The notes beneath the pieces are model-generated. The model saw nothing but the letters and a program-made list of their open reading frames with translations, had not been told where the DNA came from and did not search any database. The translations under genes and the position numbers were made by a program. 58,956 nt of DNA from an uncultured Coriobacteriaceae bacterium (lineage in GTDB: Bacteria > Actinomycetota > Coriobacteriia > Coriobacteriales > Atopobiaceae): NCBI GenBank assembly GCA_948439405.1, contig CAOJNB010000009.1, positions 1 to 58,956 on the forward strand, in the 5' to 3' direction. Positions 26,614 to 35,020 of the stretch are shown here, in pieces; the first letter of the stretch is position 1; every line of letters starts with the position of its first letter.

Positions 26614-27524
26614 GCCTCCCGAACGCCTACATGGCGCTCGCCGGCGCGATCGACGGCGAGGTCCTGCGCGACGAGCGGATGTCGCGGCACACGACCTACC
26701 GGATCGGCGGGCCAGCGGACCTCTTCGTCACCTGCGACTCGCTTCCTGCCCTGACGCGCTGCCTGGAGGTGCTCGCCGAGCAGCGGGTGCCCTGGGTCGT
26801 GCTGGGGCGCGGCTCCAACGTGCTCGTGGCCGACGAGGGCTACCGCGGCTGCGTCGTGTGCCTGCGCGGCTCGTTCTGCGACGTCTCCGTCGAGGGCGGG
26901 CTCGCCTGCGCCGGCGCCGGGATGATGCTCTCGCGCCTCGTGAGCACCTCGATCTCGTGCGAGCTCGGCGGCCTCGAGCCCTTCGCGGGGATTCCCGGCT
27001 CGGTGGGCGGCGCGATCGCGATGAACGCGGGGACGCGGCGCGAGTGGATCGGCTCGCTCGTGCGCGACCTCGTGGTGCTGCGCCCGGGCGAGGGCCTCAG
27101 GCGCGTGTCCGGCTCCGAGGTCGCCTGGGGCTACCGCTCGACCTCCCTGGCCGTCGACGACGTCGTGCTCGAGGCGACCCTCTCCCTCGAGCCGAGGCCG
27201 AAGGACGACATCGTGCGCGACATGGAGCGCCGTCTCGTGCGGCGCCGCGCGAGCCAGCCTCTGGGCGAGCCCTCGTGCGGATCGGTCTTCCGCAACCCCG
27301 GCGGCGGGATGGCGGTCGGCTCGATGATCGAGGGCTGCGGGCTCAAGGGGCTCTCCGTGGGCGGGGCGCGCGTGTCGCCGCGCCACGCGAACTTCATCGT
27401 CAACGACGGCGGCGCGACCGCCGCCGACGTGCTCGAGCTGATCAGGCGCGTTCGCGACGCGGTGGGGGAGGCGTATGGCGTCGAGCTCGAGACAGAGGTC
27501 CGGTTCCTCGGCTTCTCCTCGTAG
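26610..27524 (+). CDS. murB: UDP-N-acetylenolpyruvoylglucosamine reductase
   Basis: A 304-aa FAD/NADPH-dependent reductase completing UDP-MurNAc. Motifs: HTTYRIGGPADLFVTC, RGSNVLVADEGYRGCVV, LEPFAGIPGSVGGAIAMNAG, the proton-donor serine region SCGSVFRNPGGG, and LETEVRFLG at the C-terminus. The gap in size relative to E. coli MurB fits the type II enzymes of Gram-positives. The start is GTG within the murC stop (GTGA). Its last 50 bases are shared with ftsQ in another frame. Confidence 0.94.
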   Translation: MSLPNAYMALAGAIDGEVLRDERMSRHTTYRIGGPADLFVTCDSLPALTRCLEVLAEQRVPWVVLGRGSNVLVADEGYRGCVVCLRGSFCDVSVEGGLACAGAGMMLSRLVSTSISCELGGLEPFAGIPGSVGGAIAMNAGTRREWIGSLVRDLVVLRPGEGLRRVSGSEVAWGYRSTSLAVDDVVLEATLSLEPRPKDDIVRDMERRLVRRRASQPLGEPSCGSVFRNPGGGMAVGSMIEGCGLKGLSVGGARVSPRHANFIVNDGGATAADVLELIRRVRDAVGEAYGVELETEVRFLGFSS

Positions 27525-28497
27525 GGCGAAGCCCACGAGGCGCCAGGACTCCCGACGCGCGCGGCCCGCCGCCAAGGCGGCGCCCGCCGCGCCGAAGGCC
27601 CGTCCCGCGCGCCCCCCGCGCGCGCCCAGGGTGCCCAAGGCGCCCGCCGCGGGCCGCGCGTCCGGCGGGCTGCGCCTGCCGTCCCTTCCCGCGGGCGACT
27701 GGCTGCGCCGCCTGCCGGTCGTCCTCGGCGTCCTCGCCGCGCTCGCCGTCGTCGGCCTCGTGGTCGTCCTCGTGCTCTCCCACACGCCGCTGTTCACCAT
27801 CGCCTCGGTGGACACGGAGGGCAGCGAGCACGTGCCGGCCGAGGAGGTGGCGCGCCTCGCCGACGTCGCCCAGGGCACGACCCTGCTCTCGGTCGACGCC
27901 GACGAGATCGAGGCCAACCTCAGGCGCAACCCTTGGGTCGCCTCCGCCGAGGTCCACCGCGAGTTCCCCGACCGGCTCGGCATCGTCGTCCACGAGCGCG
28001 AGGTGGGCTACGTCGTCGTGATGGGGACGGGCGGGGTGTGCTGGTACCTGGGCGCCGACGGCGTCTGGATCGAGCCGGCCGTGCCGGACGCGGAGGAGGG
28101 GCAGTCGACCGGCGAGGCGGCGGCCCAGCTGGCGGGCGAGCTGGGCTGCGTGCTCGTGACCGACGTGCCCGCCGACGTGGACCCGCGCGCCGGCGAGCGC
28201 GTCGACGACGCGTGCGTGGGCGCCGTCCTCGACTACATGGACGGCTTCCCCGAGGAGCTCGCCTCGCAGGTGACGCAGTTCTCCGCCGCGAGCGAGGCGA
28301 GCGTGTCGTGCGGGCTGGAGAGCGGGGTGACGGTGCTGCTGGGCGAGCCCACGGACATATCCTCGAAGGCCTCCGTGGTCCTCAAGCTCTGCGAGACCTA
28401 CCAGGACCAAATCACCTACATAAACGTCAGGACGCCCTCGAGCCCGACCTTCAGGCGGGTGGACTCCGAGAACGTCCAGTCGAGCCCCGAGGGGTAG
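27475..28497 (+). CDS. ftsQ: Cell division protein FtsQ/DivIB
   Basis: A 340-aa bitopic protein. About 80 basic, Ala/Pro-rich cytoplasmic residues are followed by one membrane segment (LPVVLGVLAALAVVGLVVVL, about 78-97). A POTRA domain (IASVDTEGSEHVPAEEV through RRNPWVASAEVHREFPDRL) and a beta domain follow. It scaffolds the FtsL-FtsB/DivIC-FtsW-FtsI complex. The ATG at 27475 follows GGGGGAGGCGT but lies 50 bases inside murB. No later good start leaves the N-terminal basic region intact. Confidence 0.88.
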   Translation: MASSSRQRSGSSASPRRAKPTRRQDSRRARPAAKAAPAAPKARPARPPRAPRVPKAPAAGRASGGLRLPSLPAGDWLRRLPVVLGVLAALAVVGLVVVLVLSHTPLFTIASVDTEGSEHVPAEEVARLADVAQGTTLLSVDADEIEANLRRNPWVASAEVHREFPDRLGIVVHEREVGYVVVMGTGGVCWYLGADGVWIEPAVPDAEEGQSTGEAAAQLAGELGCVLVTDVPADVDPRAGERVDDACVGAVLDYMDGFPEELASQVTQFSAASEASVSCGLESGVTVLLGEPTDISSKASVVLKLCETYQDQITYINVRTPSSPTFRRVDSENVQSSPEG

Positions 28498-28518
28498 GGA
28501 GTCAGGCTCGAGCGAGCC

Positions 28519-28560
28519 TTGACCTCACAGGCAGCCTTGTGCAATTATTGTACGATTTAT
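28519..28560 (+). promoter_or_regulatory. Likely ftsZ promoter region
   Basis: An abruptly AT-rich block follows ftsQ. TTGACC (28519-28524) and AATTAT (28543-28548) can be read as -35/-10 with an 18-base spacer; TACGAT at 28551 is an alternative -10. A 7-bp stem, AGGCTCG / CGAGCCT (28504-28519), lies directly before it. This would give ftsZ a separate, stronger transcript. Confidence 0.45.
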
Positions 28561-28628
28561 TCGACCCATAGAGCTTAACTTGAGCCTTAGGGATGGGCCA
28601 TGGGCCCACGGTCCGTGAGGAGGACGAC

Positions 28629-29744
28629 ATGCCCGTGAGCGACAACCCGAGCAGCTACCTGGCCGTGATCAAGGTGGTCGGCGTGGGAGGCGGCGGCACG
28701 AACGCCGTCAACCGCATGATCGAGGAGGGCATCCGCGGCGTCGAGTTCGTGGCCGTCAACACCGACGCCCAGGCGCTCGCCATCTCCGACGCGGACGTCA
28801 AGGTCCAGATCGGCTCCGACATCACCAAGGGCCTCGGCGCCGGCGCCAACCCCGAGATCGGCGCCCAGTCCGCCGAGGAGAGCCGCGACGACATCAAGGA
28901 GGCCCTCGCCGGGGCCGACATGGTCTTCATCACGGTGGGCGAGGGCGGCGGCACCGGCACCGGCGCGGCGCCGATCGTGGCCGACATCGCCCGCAACGAC
29001 GTCGGCGCGCTGACCGTGGGCGTCGTCACCCGCCCGTTCACCTTCGAGGGACGCAAGCGCACCGCCGCGGCCGACGAGGGCATCGAGAACCTCTTCGAGA
29101 ACGTCGACACCCTGATCACCATCCCCAACGACCGCCTGCTGACCCTCTCGGAGAAGAAGACCACGATGCTCGAGGCCTTCCGCATGGCCGACGACGTCCT
29201 CTCCCAGGGCATCCAGGGCATCACGGACCTCATCACGGTCCCGGGCCTCATCAACCTCGACTTCGCCGACGTCTCCACGATCATGCGCGGGGCCGGCACG
29301 GCGATGATGGGCATCGGCATGGCCTCGGGCGACTCCCGCGCCGCCGACGCCGCCCAGGAGGCCATCTCCAGCCGCCTGCTCGAGAGCTCCGTGGACGGCG
29401 CCACCCGCGTCCTGCTCTCGATCGCCGGCAACAAGGACCTCGGCATCCAGGAGATCAACGACGCCGCCGACCTCGTGGCCGGCAACGTCGACCCGGAGGC
29501 CAACATCATCTTCGGCACCGTCGTGGACGAGAGCCTGGGCGACCAGGTGCGCGTGACCGTGATCGCCACCGGCTTCGACGAGTCCGAGGCGTCCTCGCAG
29601 GACAGCTTCCCCTCCCTCAACCTCAACCTCGACCCGGAGCCCGAGCCCGCCCGTCCGGCGCGCCCGGCCCGCTCCTCCTCGCCGGCGCCGGCCCACGGCA
29701 ACTCCGGCTTCGACATCCCGGAGTTCCTGAGGAACAGCCGCTAG
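28629..29744 (+). CDS. ftsZ: Cell division protein FtsZ
   Basis: A 371-aa tubulin-like GTPase forming the Z ring. Motifs: [18 protein letters not shown] at the N-terminus, [16 protein letters not shown] (tubulin signature), [10 protein letters not shown] and the T7 catalytic loop around [10 protein letters not shown] Pro/Ser/Glu-rich linker (residues 325-355) leads to the conserved C-terminal peptide [11 protein letters not shown], the docking site for SepF and other partners. ATG 28629 with GAGGAGGA is preferred over an upstream in-frame ATG at 28593. No ftsA accompanies it. Confidence 0.97.
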   Translation: MPVSDNPSSYLAVIKVVGVGGGGTNAVNRMIEEGIRGVEFVAVNTDAQALAISDADVKVQIGSDITKGLGAGANPEIGAQSAEESRDDIKEALAGADMVFITVGEGGGTGTGAAPIVADIARNDVGALTVGVVTRPFTFEGRKRTAAADEGIENLFENVDTLITIPNDRLLTLSEKKTTMLEAFRMADDVLSQGIQGITDLITVPGLINLDFADVSTIMRGAGTAMMGIGMASGDSRAADAAQEAISSRLLESSVDGATRVLLSIAGNKDLGIQEINDAADLVAGNVDPEANIIFGTVVDESLGDQVRVTVIATGFDESEASSQDSFPSLNLNLDPEPEPARPARPARSSSPAPAHGNSGFDIPEFLRNSR

Positions 29745-29754
29745 GGAGGACCGC

Positions 29755-30615
29755 GTGTCCCCCAGGCTCGCCAGATGGGAGTCGCGGGGCGTGACCCTGC
29801 TCGGCGACCCCGCCCGCCCGGGCGGGGTCGCGTTCGCGTTCACCGAGCGCGGCGGCGGGGTGTCGCTGCCTCCCTACGACTCGCTCAACCTCGGCACGAA
29901 CACCGGCGACGACCCGGCGGCGGTGGCCGAGAACCGCGCCCGCGCGCTGGCCGCGCTCGGCGTGGACGCGGCGTCGGCCGCCCGGCTCGTCTCGCCGCGC
30001 CAGGTCCACGGCACCCGCTGCCTCGTGGTCGACGACGCCTCCCCCGCCGCGCTCGCCCACGTCGCCGCGGAGGCGGAGGCCGGCGCCGACGCCGTGTGCT
30101 GCTCGGTGCCCGGCGTCCCGGTGATGCTGTGCTTCGCCGACTGCCTCCCCGTCGTCCTCGTCGCGCCCGGCGCCTTCGCCGTCGCGCACTCGGGCTGGCG
30201 CGGGACGCTCGGCAGGGTCTCGGCCGTGGCGCTCGCGGAGCTGCTCGCGGCCTCCGGGGCGCGCGCGGACGAGGTCTCGGCCTACGTGGGCCCGCACGTC
30301 TCCGGTGGGGACTATGAGGTGTCCGAGGAGCTCCTGGCCAGGTTCGAGGGGGAGTTTGGTAGCATGGTCCGCGTCGCCGGCTCCCGGCTCGACCTGGCGC
30401 GCGCCGTGCGCGCGACGCTCGAGGGGGAGGGGGTCCCGGCCGATCGCATCGTCGAGTGCGACGCGTCGACCGTCTCGTGCACGGACCGCTTCTTCTCCTA
30501 CCGGGCCGAGGGCGGACCCTGCGGCAGGCTGGCCGCGATCGCCTGGATGGACCCCGCCGGGGCCCGCGGGCGCACGGCGGACGTGGACGGGGGCGAGCCT
30601 GATGGCGTTGCGTGA
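29755..30615 (+). CDS. pgeF: Peptidoglycan editing factor PgeF / multicopper-like YfiH protein
   Basis: A 286-aa protein of the YfiH (cytosolic 'laccase domain') family. The metal-binding residues of the family appear in RQVHGTRCLV, FADCLPVVL and VAHSGWRGTLG. Members have been shown to have purine nucleoside phosphorylase or deaminase activity, and in E. coli one prevents misincorporation of L-Ser into muropeptides. The GTG start follows GGGAGGA, 10 bases past ftsZ. Its last 14 bases overlap yggS. Confidence 0.9.
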   Translation: MSPRLARWESRGVTLLGDPARPGGVAFAFTERGGGVSLPPYDSLNLGTNTGDDPAAVAENRARALAALGVDAASAARLVSPRQVHGTRCLVVDDASPAALAHVAAEAEAGADAVCCSVPGVPVMLCFADCLPVVLVAPGAFAVAHSGWRGTLGRVSAVALAELLAASGARADEVSAYVGPHVSGGDYEVSEELLARFEGEFGSMVRVAGSRLDLARAVRATLEGEGVPADRIVECDASTVSCTDRFFSYRAEGGPCGRLAAIAWMDPAGARGRTADVDGGEPDGVA

Positions 30616-31339
30616 CGCTGCTGCATACGAGTCGTTCGTCGCCGGGAGGCGCTCGGCGATTCTCGAGGCGGTGGGCGAGGCCTGCCGCGAGGCGGGGCGC
30701 GACGCCTCGGAGGTCCTCGTGGAGGCCGTCTCCAAGACGGTGGGCCTCGACGAGGTCCGCTGCGCCTGGGACGCCGGCTGGCGCGCCTTCGCCGAGAACC
30801 GCCCCCAGGAGCTCACGCGCAAGCTCGACGCGATCCGCGAGGCCGGCGAGATGCCCGGCGTGCGCTTCGACATGATCGGCAACCTCCAGAAGAACAAGAT
30901 CAACCAGGTCCTCGGCCGTGCCGAGCTGGTGCACTCCATCTCCTCGGAGCACCTGGCCGAGGCCGTCTCGCGGCGCGCGGCCGCCCGCTGCGCGGCGCAG
31001 CCCGTGCTGCTCGAGGCCAACGTCTCGGGCGAGGCCTCGAAGTCGGGCTTCGCGCCCGACGAGCTGCTCGAGGCCGGCGAGCGCATCGCCGCGCTCGAGG
31101 GCATCGAGGTGCGCGGCCTCATGACGATGGCGCCCGCAGGCGACCCCGACGCCGCGCGCAGGACCTTCTGCGGCCTGCGCGAGCTGCGCGACGTCCTGCG
31201 CGCGCGCACCGGGCTCGGGCTCCCCGAGCTGAGCTGCGGGATGAGCGACGACTTCCGCGAGGCCGTCCTCGAGGGCTCGACGATCGTGCGCCTGGGGCGC
31301 GTGGTCTTCAGCCCGGACTACGAGCTGGCGGCATCCTGA
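30602..31339 (+). CDS. YggS family pyridoxal phosphate homeostasis protein (PLPBP)
   Basis: A 245-aa fold-type III PLP-binding protein without known catalysis that controls PLP and amino-acid pools. The cofactor lysine is in VEAVSKTVGL. AENRPQELTRKL and FDMIGNLQKNKINQVL (family IGxLQxNK) follow, then LLEANVSGEASKSGF, LMTMAP and LSCGMSDDFREAVLEGST. The end, RLGRVVFSPDY, departs from the usual RIFGxRxY. It overlaps pgeF by 14 bases, and both precede sepF, the usual Gram-positive order. Confidence 0.93.
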   Translation: MALRDAAAYESFVAGRRSAILEAVGEACREAGRDASEVLVEAVSKTVGLDEVRCAWDAGWRAFAENRPQELTRKLDAIREAGEMPGVRFDMIGNLQKNKINQVLGRAELVHSISSEHLAEAVSRRAAARCAAQPVLLEANVSGEASKSGFAPDELLEAGERIAALEGIEVRGLMTMAPAGDPDAARRTFCGLRELRDVLRARTGLGLPELSCGMSDDFREAVLEGSTIVRLGRVVFSPDYELAAS

Positions 31340-31377
31340 CGCCGAACCGCCCCGCGGGGCGGGATGGGAGGAGAGAC

Positions 31378-32196
31378 ATGGGCATTCTCGACACGCTCAG
31401 GGACCGCCTGGGCCTCGATGCGGGCCAGGGCCGCGGGCGCGACCCCTACTACGACGACGGCTACGAGGACGACCCCTACGCCGACGGCGCGGGCTACGAC
31501 GACTACGCCGACGAGGGCCGCTACGACGAGCGCGGCGCCTACGGCGACGCCGCGGGGCGCGGCCCGCGCGAGCGCTACGCGGACGAGGGGGAGGAGCGCC
31601 ACGGCTCCGGCATGCTCGGCAACACGCCGCGACCCAACGCCGAGAGCGTCTCGGTCTACACCCGCTCGGGCAGGCTCGTGGACTCCAACGCGGGCTTCGA
31701 GGACGTGGCGACGCCGGTGACCTACTCGCACCAGCCCCGCCGCGACGCCCCCGCGACCTCCTGGCAGGCCCCCCAGGTCCAGGGCGCCTACCACCCCTCG
31801 CCCCAGCTGGCCGCCCAGCTCTCCGGCGAGGACGCCGAGGCGCCCGCCGCCGGCGCGCTCTCCTACGGGCACGTCACCCCGGGCGACGTGGGCCTCACCG
31901 CCGTGCCGCGCTCGAGCGGGAAGCTGCCCGCCTACGTCCTCAAGCCCCGCGAGTACGAGGACGTCCAGGTCATGGTGAGCCGCGTGCGCACGAACCAGCC
32001 CGTGGTCCTCGACTTCCAGGGCACCCGCATCGAGCTCGCCAAGCGCATCCTCGACTACTCCTTCGGCTTCGCCGCCGGCGTCGAGGGGACCGTCCGCGAG
32101 CTCGGCGACCGCTGCTTCGCGGTCCTGCCCCGCGCGGTCGAGCTGACCGCCAGCGAGCTCGACAAGCTCGAACACGAAGGCGTCATCAGGAGGTAG
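31378..32196 (+). CDS. sepF: Cell division protein SepF
   Basis: 272 aa. The N-terminal amphipathic membrane-binding helix is GILDTLRDRLGL. A very acidic, Tyr/Asp/Gly-rich linker (about residues 20-80) and a further disordered stretch follow. The C-terminal globular SepF domain (about 180-272) has VMVSRVRTNQPVVLDFQG, RILDYSFGFAAGVEGTVREL and CFAVLPRAVELTA. SepF tethers FtsZ to the membrane, the more important here because no ftsA is present. It is longer than firmicute SepF owing to the linker. GGAGAG precedes the ATG. Confidence 0.93.
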   Translation: MGILDTLRDRLGLDAGQGRGRDPYYDDGYEDDPYADGAGYDDYADEGRYDERGAYGDAAGRGPRERYADEGEERHGSGMLGNTPRPNAESVSVYTRSGRLVDSNAGFEDVATPVTYSHQPRRDAPATSWQAPQVQGAYHPSPQLAAQLSGEDAEAPAAGALSYGHVTPGDVGLTAVPRSSGKLPAYVLKPREYEDVQVMVSRVRTNQPVVLDFQGTRIELAKRILDYSFGFAAGVEGTVRELGDRCFAVLPRAVELTASELDKLEHEGVIRR

Positions 32197-32201
32197 GAAG
32201 C

Positions 32202-33020
32202 ATGTCCGACACGTACCGGATCGGAATCGTCGGCGCCGGCTCGATGGGCGGCGCGGTCGCCCGCGGGCTCGTCGCCTCGGGGCTCTACGAGGGCTCGCAG
32301 GTCCTCGTCTGCGACCACAACCCCGGCAAGCTCGAGGCCCTCGCCGCCGAGGCCGGCGTCACCTGCCTGCCCGACGCCGAGGCGCTGCTCGCCGAGGGGC
32401 CGGACGCCGTCGTCCTCGCGATCAAGCCCCAGGTGATGGCGGCGTTCGTCCGCGACCACGCCGAGGAGCTCTCCCGCGCGCTCGTGATCTCGATCGCCGC
32501 GGGCCTGCCCATCGCGACCTACGAGCGCATGCTGCCGGGCGCGCGCGTGGTGCGCGTGATGCCGAACCTGCCCATCTCCGTGCGCTCGGGCGCCTCCGCC
32601 GTGGCGGCGGGCTCGAACGCGACGCCGGAGGACGTCGAGCGCGTCGTCGCCATGTTCGCCTCGATGGGGTCGGCGCAGGTGATGCGCGAGGACCAGGTGG
32701 ACGTCTGCGGGCAGTCCGTCGGCTGCTCGCCGGCCCTGTTCGCCCTCATGATCGACACCCTCACCCGTGCCGCAGTGCGCCGCGGCATGCCCGCCGCGGC
32801 CGCTCGCTCGATGTTCGAGAGCACGATGCTCGGCACGGCCCGCCTGCTCGTGGACTCCGGCGAGCACCCGCGCGCCTTCATGGAGCGCGTGACCTCGCCG
32901 GGCGGGACCACGATCCAGTTCCTCAAGGAGCTCGAGCCCCTGCTCGCCAAGGGGTGCGAGGACGGCATCGACGCCGCGCTCGCCCGCAACGCGGAGCTGG
33001 CCGGCGACAAGGACGAGTAG
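32202..33020 (+). CDS. proC: Pyrroline-5-carboxylate reductase
   Basis: A 272-aa NAD(P)H-dependent enzyme making proline from pyrroline-5-carboxylate. The Rossmann motif is RIGIVGAGSMGGAVARGL. LAIKPQVM, VRVMPNLPISVRSGASAV and the C-terminal helical signature FMERVTSPGGTTIQFLKELE are all present. It starts 5 bases after sepF with AGGAGGTAGG overlapping the stop. ProC often sits between sepF and yggT in Gram-positive division clusters; a division role is not established. Confidence 0.95.
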   Translation: MSDTYRIGIVGAGSMGGAVARGLVASGLYEGSQVLVCDHNPGKLEALAAEAGVTCLPDAEALLAEGPDAVVLAIKPQVMAAFVRDHAEELSRALVISIAAGLPIATYERMLPGARVVRVMPNLPISVRSGASAVAAGSNATPEDVERVVAMFASMGSAQVMREDQVDVCGQSVGCSPALFALMIDTLTRAAVRRGMPAAAARSMFESTMLGTARLLVDSGEHPRAFMERVTSPGGTTIQFLKELEPLLAKGCEDGIDAALARNAELAGDKDE

Positions 33021-33027
33021 GGGAGCG

Positions 33028-33291
33028 ATGGTCTCACTCTATCTGCTGATCAACCGGGCCCTCTACCTGTACGAGATGGCCATCGTCGTGTGGTGCGTGA
33101 TGACCTACGTCCCGATGCGCGAGGGCTCGGTGCCCTACGACGTGCGCGAGGCGCTCGGCCGGCTCGTGGCGCCCTACCTGGGGCTCTTCCGCAGGATCGT
33201 CCCGCCCGTGGGCGGTATGGACTTTTCGCCGATGGTCGCCATCCTGGCCCTCGTGGTCGTGGAGCGCCTGCTCGTTGTTATACTTTTCTAG
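33028..33291 (+). CDS. YggT family integral membrane protein
   Basis: An 87-aa protein with two hydrophobic segments separated by a conserved loop. The loop is RLVAPYLGLFRRIVPPVGGMDFSPMVAILALVV, matching the YggT pattern of a lone arginine-rich turn followed by P....G.DFSP. Its function is unknown; the family lies beside sepF and divIVA across Gram-positives and is thought to influence envelope integrity. The divIVA promoter element lies within its last codons. Confidence 0.9.
   Translation: MVSLYLLINRALYLYEMAIVVWCVMTYVPMREGSVPYDVREALGRLVAPYLGLFRRIVPPVGGMDFSPMVAILALVVVERLLVVILF
33276..33284 (+). promoter_or_regulatory. Extended -10 promoter for divIVA
   Basis: TGTTATACT (TGn extension plus TATACT) lies in the last codons of yggT, about 60 bases before the divIVA ATG. 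No -35 match is needed for an extended -10 promoter, and none is obvious. Confidence 0.5.
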
Positions 33292-33343
33292 ATGCCCGGG
33301 CGCCGCGCGTCCGGTCTCGACGGAGGCTTCGAAAGGGAAAACA

Positions 33344-33982
33344 ATGCCAATCACTCCAGCTGACATCGAACAACTCACGTTCTCTCCCTCCAAGCACGGC
33401 TACGACACCGACGAGGTCGACAACTTCCTCGAGCACCTCTCCGACGAGGTCGGTGCCATGCTCCAGAAGATCGCCGACCTCAAGGGCCGCCTGAACATGG
33501 CCGAGCAGCAGCTCGCCGAGTCCCAGGCCCGCGTCGCCCAGCTCGAGGCCGGCCAGCCGGACCCGTTCGCCCAGCAGCAGGTCAGCGAGATGCAGGCGAG
33601 CGAGCGCCAGATCTCCCAGGTCCTCATCGTCGCCCAGCAGAGCGCCGACCGCATCGTCGCCGAGGCGCGCGAGAACGCCGAGGTCATCCGTACCGAGGCC
33701 GACAAGAAGGCCCGCGAGGTCATCCGCCAGGCCCTCGCGGAGAAGCAGGCCGAGCTCGACGAGATCGACCGCCTCAAGCAGAGTCGCGAGGACTTCCGCA
33801 CCGACTACCTGAACCTGCTGCAGCGCTACATGGACGACGCCGAGGCCGTCTTCCCCGACGGCGTCCTCGCCGCCGCTCCCGCCGAGCAGCGCGCGGCCGT
33901 CCCGGCCGCCGAGGCGACCTACGCCGCGCCGGCGTCCGAGCCCGCCGAGGCCCCCGTCATCGAGATGGACGACCTCGACTAG
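33344..33982 (+). CDS. divIVA: Cell pole / septum scaffolding protein DivIVA
   Basis: 212 aa. The N-terminal lipid-binding crossed-loop domain has MPITPADIEQLTF and KHGYDTDEVDNFLEHL. A long coiled coil (about residues 35-150, heptad-like, Gln/Glu/Ala-rich) follows, with an Ala/Pro/Glu-rich disordered tail. DivIVA proteins sense curved membrane and in actinobacteria organise polar or septal growth. ATG 33344 with AAAGGGA is chosen. It is the last gene of the cluster and converges on the minus-strand DUF4130 gene, with 9 bases between stop codons. Confidence 0.94.
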   Translation: MPITPADIEQLTFSPSKHGYDTDEVDNFLEHLSDEVGAMLQKIADLKGRLNMAEQQLAESQARVAQLEAGQPDPFAQQQVSEMQASERQISQVLIVAQQSADRIVAEARENAEVIRTEADKKAREVIRQALAEKQAELDEIDRLKQSREDFRTDYLNLLQRYMDDAEAVFPDGVLAAAPAEQRAAVPAAEATYAAPASEPAEAPVIEMDDLD

Positions 33983-33991
33983 CCAGCCGCC

Positions 33992-35020
33992 TCACAGCGA
34001 GCCATCCGGGAGGCCCCGCGGGAGCGGGGCCTCCTCGCGTCCCGGCGTCCCGCGCCCCTCCTCGGCCGCGTCGTCGCGGTAGCGCTCCGGCACGTGGTCG
34101 CCGGCGTCGAGCGAGGCCGGGTCGAGCTCGCACAGCCCGTCCCACAGCCGCTTCGGCATGAGGTGGGTCCGCAGGTCGTAGCCGCGGCTCTCCCGGCCGC
34201 GCCCCGGGAGTCCCACCGCGTCGTAGAACCTGCGCCACATGGCGCGCACGTAGCGCTCCTCGGACGCGAGGTCGTCGCGGCCCGCGAGGGCACGGGCGCC
34301 CTCCTCGTCGAGCCTGACGACGCCCCAGCGCCCCTCTCCCATGACGGCGACCCGGTGGACGGGGTCCACGAGGCAGAAGCGCTCGCCGCCCATGCGAGCC
34401 GCGAACCAGCCCGCCGTGAGGGGGAGGGTGTCGGCCCTGGGACGGAACGTGCCCCAGAGCGTGCCGTCCGCCATGCGGGAGAAGCGCGCGAACTGGCGCG
34501 TGCGCTCGCACTCGTTGGAGACCGACCGCGCCAGGTCGCACACGGGCGCGACCAGCTCGTGGGAGCGCATGCGGGCGAGCCGCGCCCCCTGGGCGAAGCC
34601 CAGGCGCAGGTAGCGGTGGACGGCCTCCGGCATCGAGGGGTCGTCCGAGGCGCAGGCCCAGGCCACCCGGTCCGAGGGCGCCCCGGGGCAGCGCCGGCGG
34701 AACCCCTCGAGCACGCGGACCGCGAGCGGCCCGTCCGCCGGCACGGCGACGGCGCGCTCGCCCAGGCGGGGCTGGAGGGAGCGGGCGGGCTCGAGGCGCA
34801 CGCGGGCCGGGTCGGCGTGGGCGAGGTAGGTCGCCCCGACCGCCGCGAGCGCCCCCTCGGCCCCCTCCCCGCAGGCGACGACGACGCCCCCCGGCTCGCG
34901 CAGGGCGTCCGCGAGGCCGCGGACAGCGGCCGCCAGGTCGGGCGAGGGGGCGCCCTCAGAAGAGGGTGAGCTGGCCCTCGCAGGCGCGCCGCGTCCGGTT
35001 GTACGGGCTGGAGGCAGCAT
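33992..35020 (-). CDS. DUF4130 / TIGR03915-type partner of a radical SAM DNA-repair protein
   Basis: A 342-aa soluble protein that I place in the DUF4130 family from its conserved centre: HRYLRLGFAQGARL, RMRSHELVAPVCDLARSVSNE, and ARFSRMADGTLWGTFRPRADTLPL, followed by WFAARMGGERFCLVDPVHRVAV. The family is a recurrent neighbour of a radical SAM protein and is annotated as a probable DNA metabolism protein; its activity is unknown. About 45 low-complexity N-terminal residues may not all be translated. Its start lies 65 bases inside the upstream radical SAM gene, so the two are translated as a pair from the LexA-boxed promoter at 36311-36367. Confidence 0.82.
   Translation of the reverse strand: MLPPARTTGRGAPARASSPSSEGAPSPDLAAAVRGLADALREPGGVVVACGEGAEGALAAVGATYLAHADPARVRLEPARSLQPRLGERAVAVPADGPLAVRVLEGFRRRCPGAPSDRVAWACASDDPSMPEAVHRYLRLGFAQGARLARMRSHELVAPVCDLARSVSNECERTRQFARFSRMADGTLWGTFRPRADTLPLTAGWFAARMGGERFCLVDPVHRVAVMGEGRWGVVRLDEEGARALAGRDDLASEERYVRAMWRRFYDAVGLPGRGRESRGYDLRTHLMPKRLWDGLCELDPASLDAGDHVPERYRDDAAEEGRGTPGREEAPLPRGLPDGSL
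34009..34034. terminator. Bidirectional terminator-like hairpin after divIVA
   Basis: A perfect 11-bp stem (GGAGGCCCCGC / GCGGGGCCTCC) with a GGGA loop, 27 bases past the divIVA stop. It lies inside the last codons of the minus-strand gene and could serve both convergent transcripts. No T-run. Confidence 0.5.
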
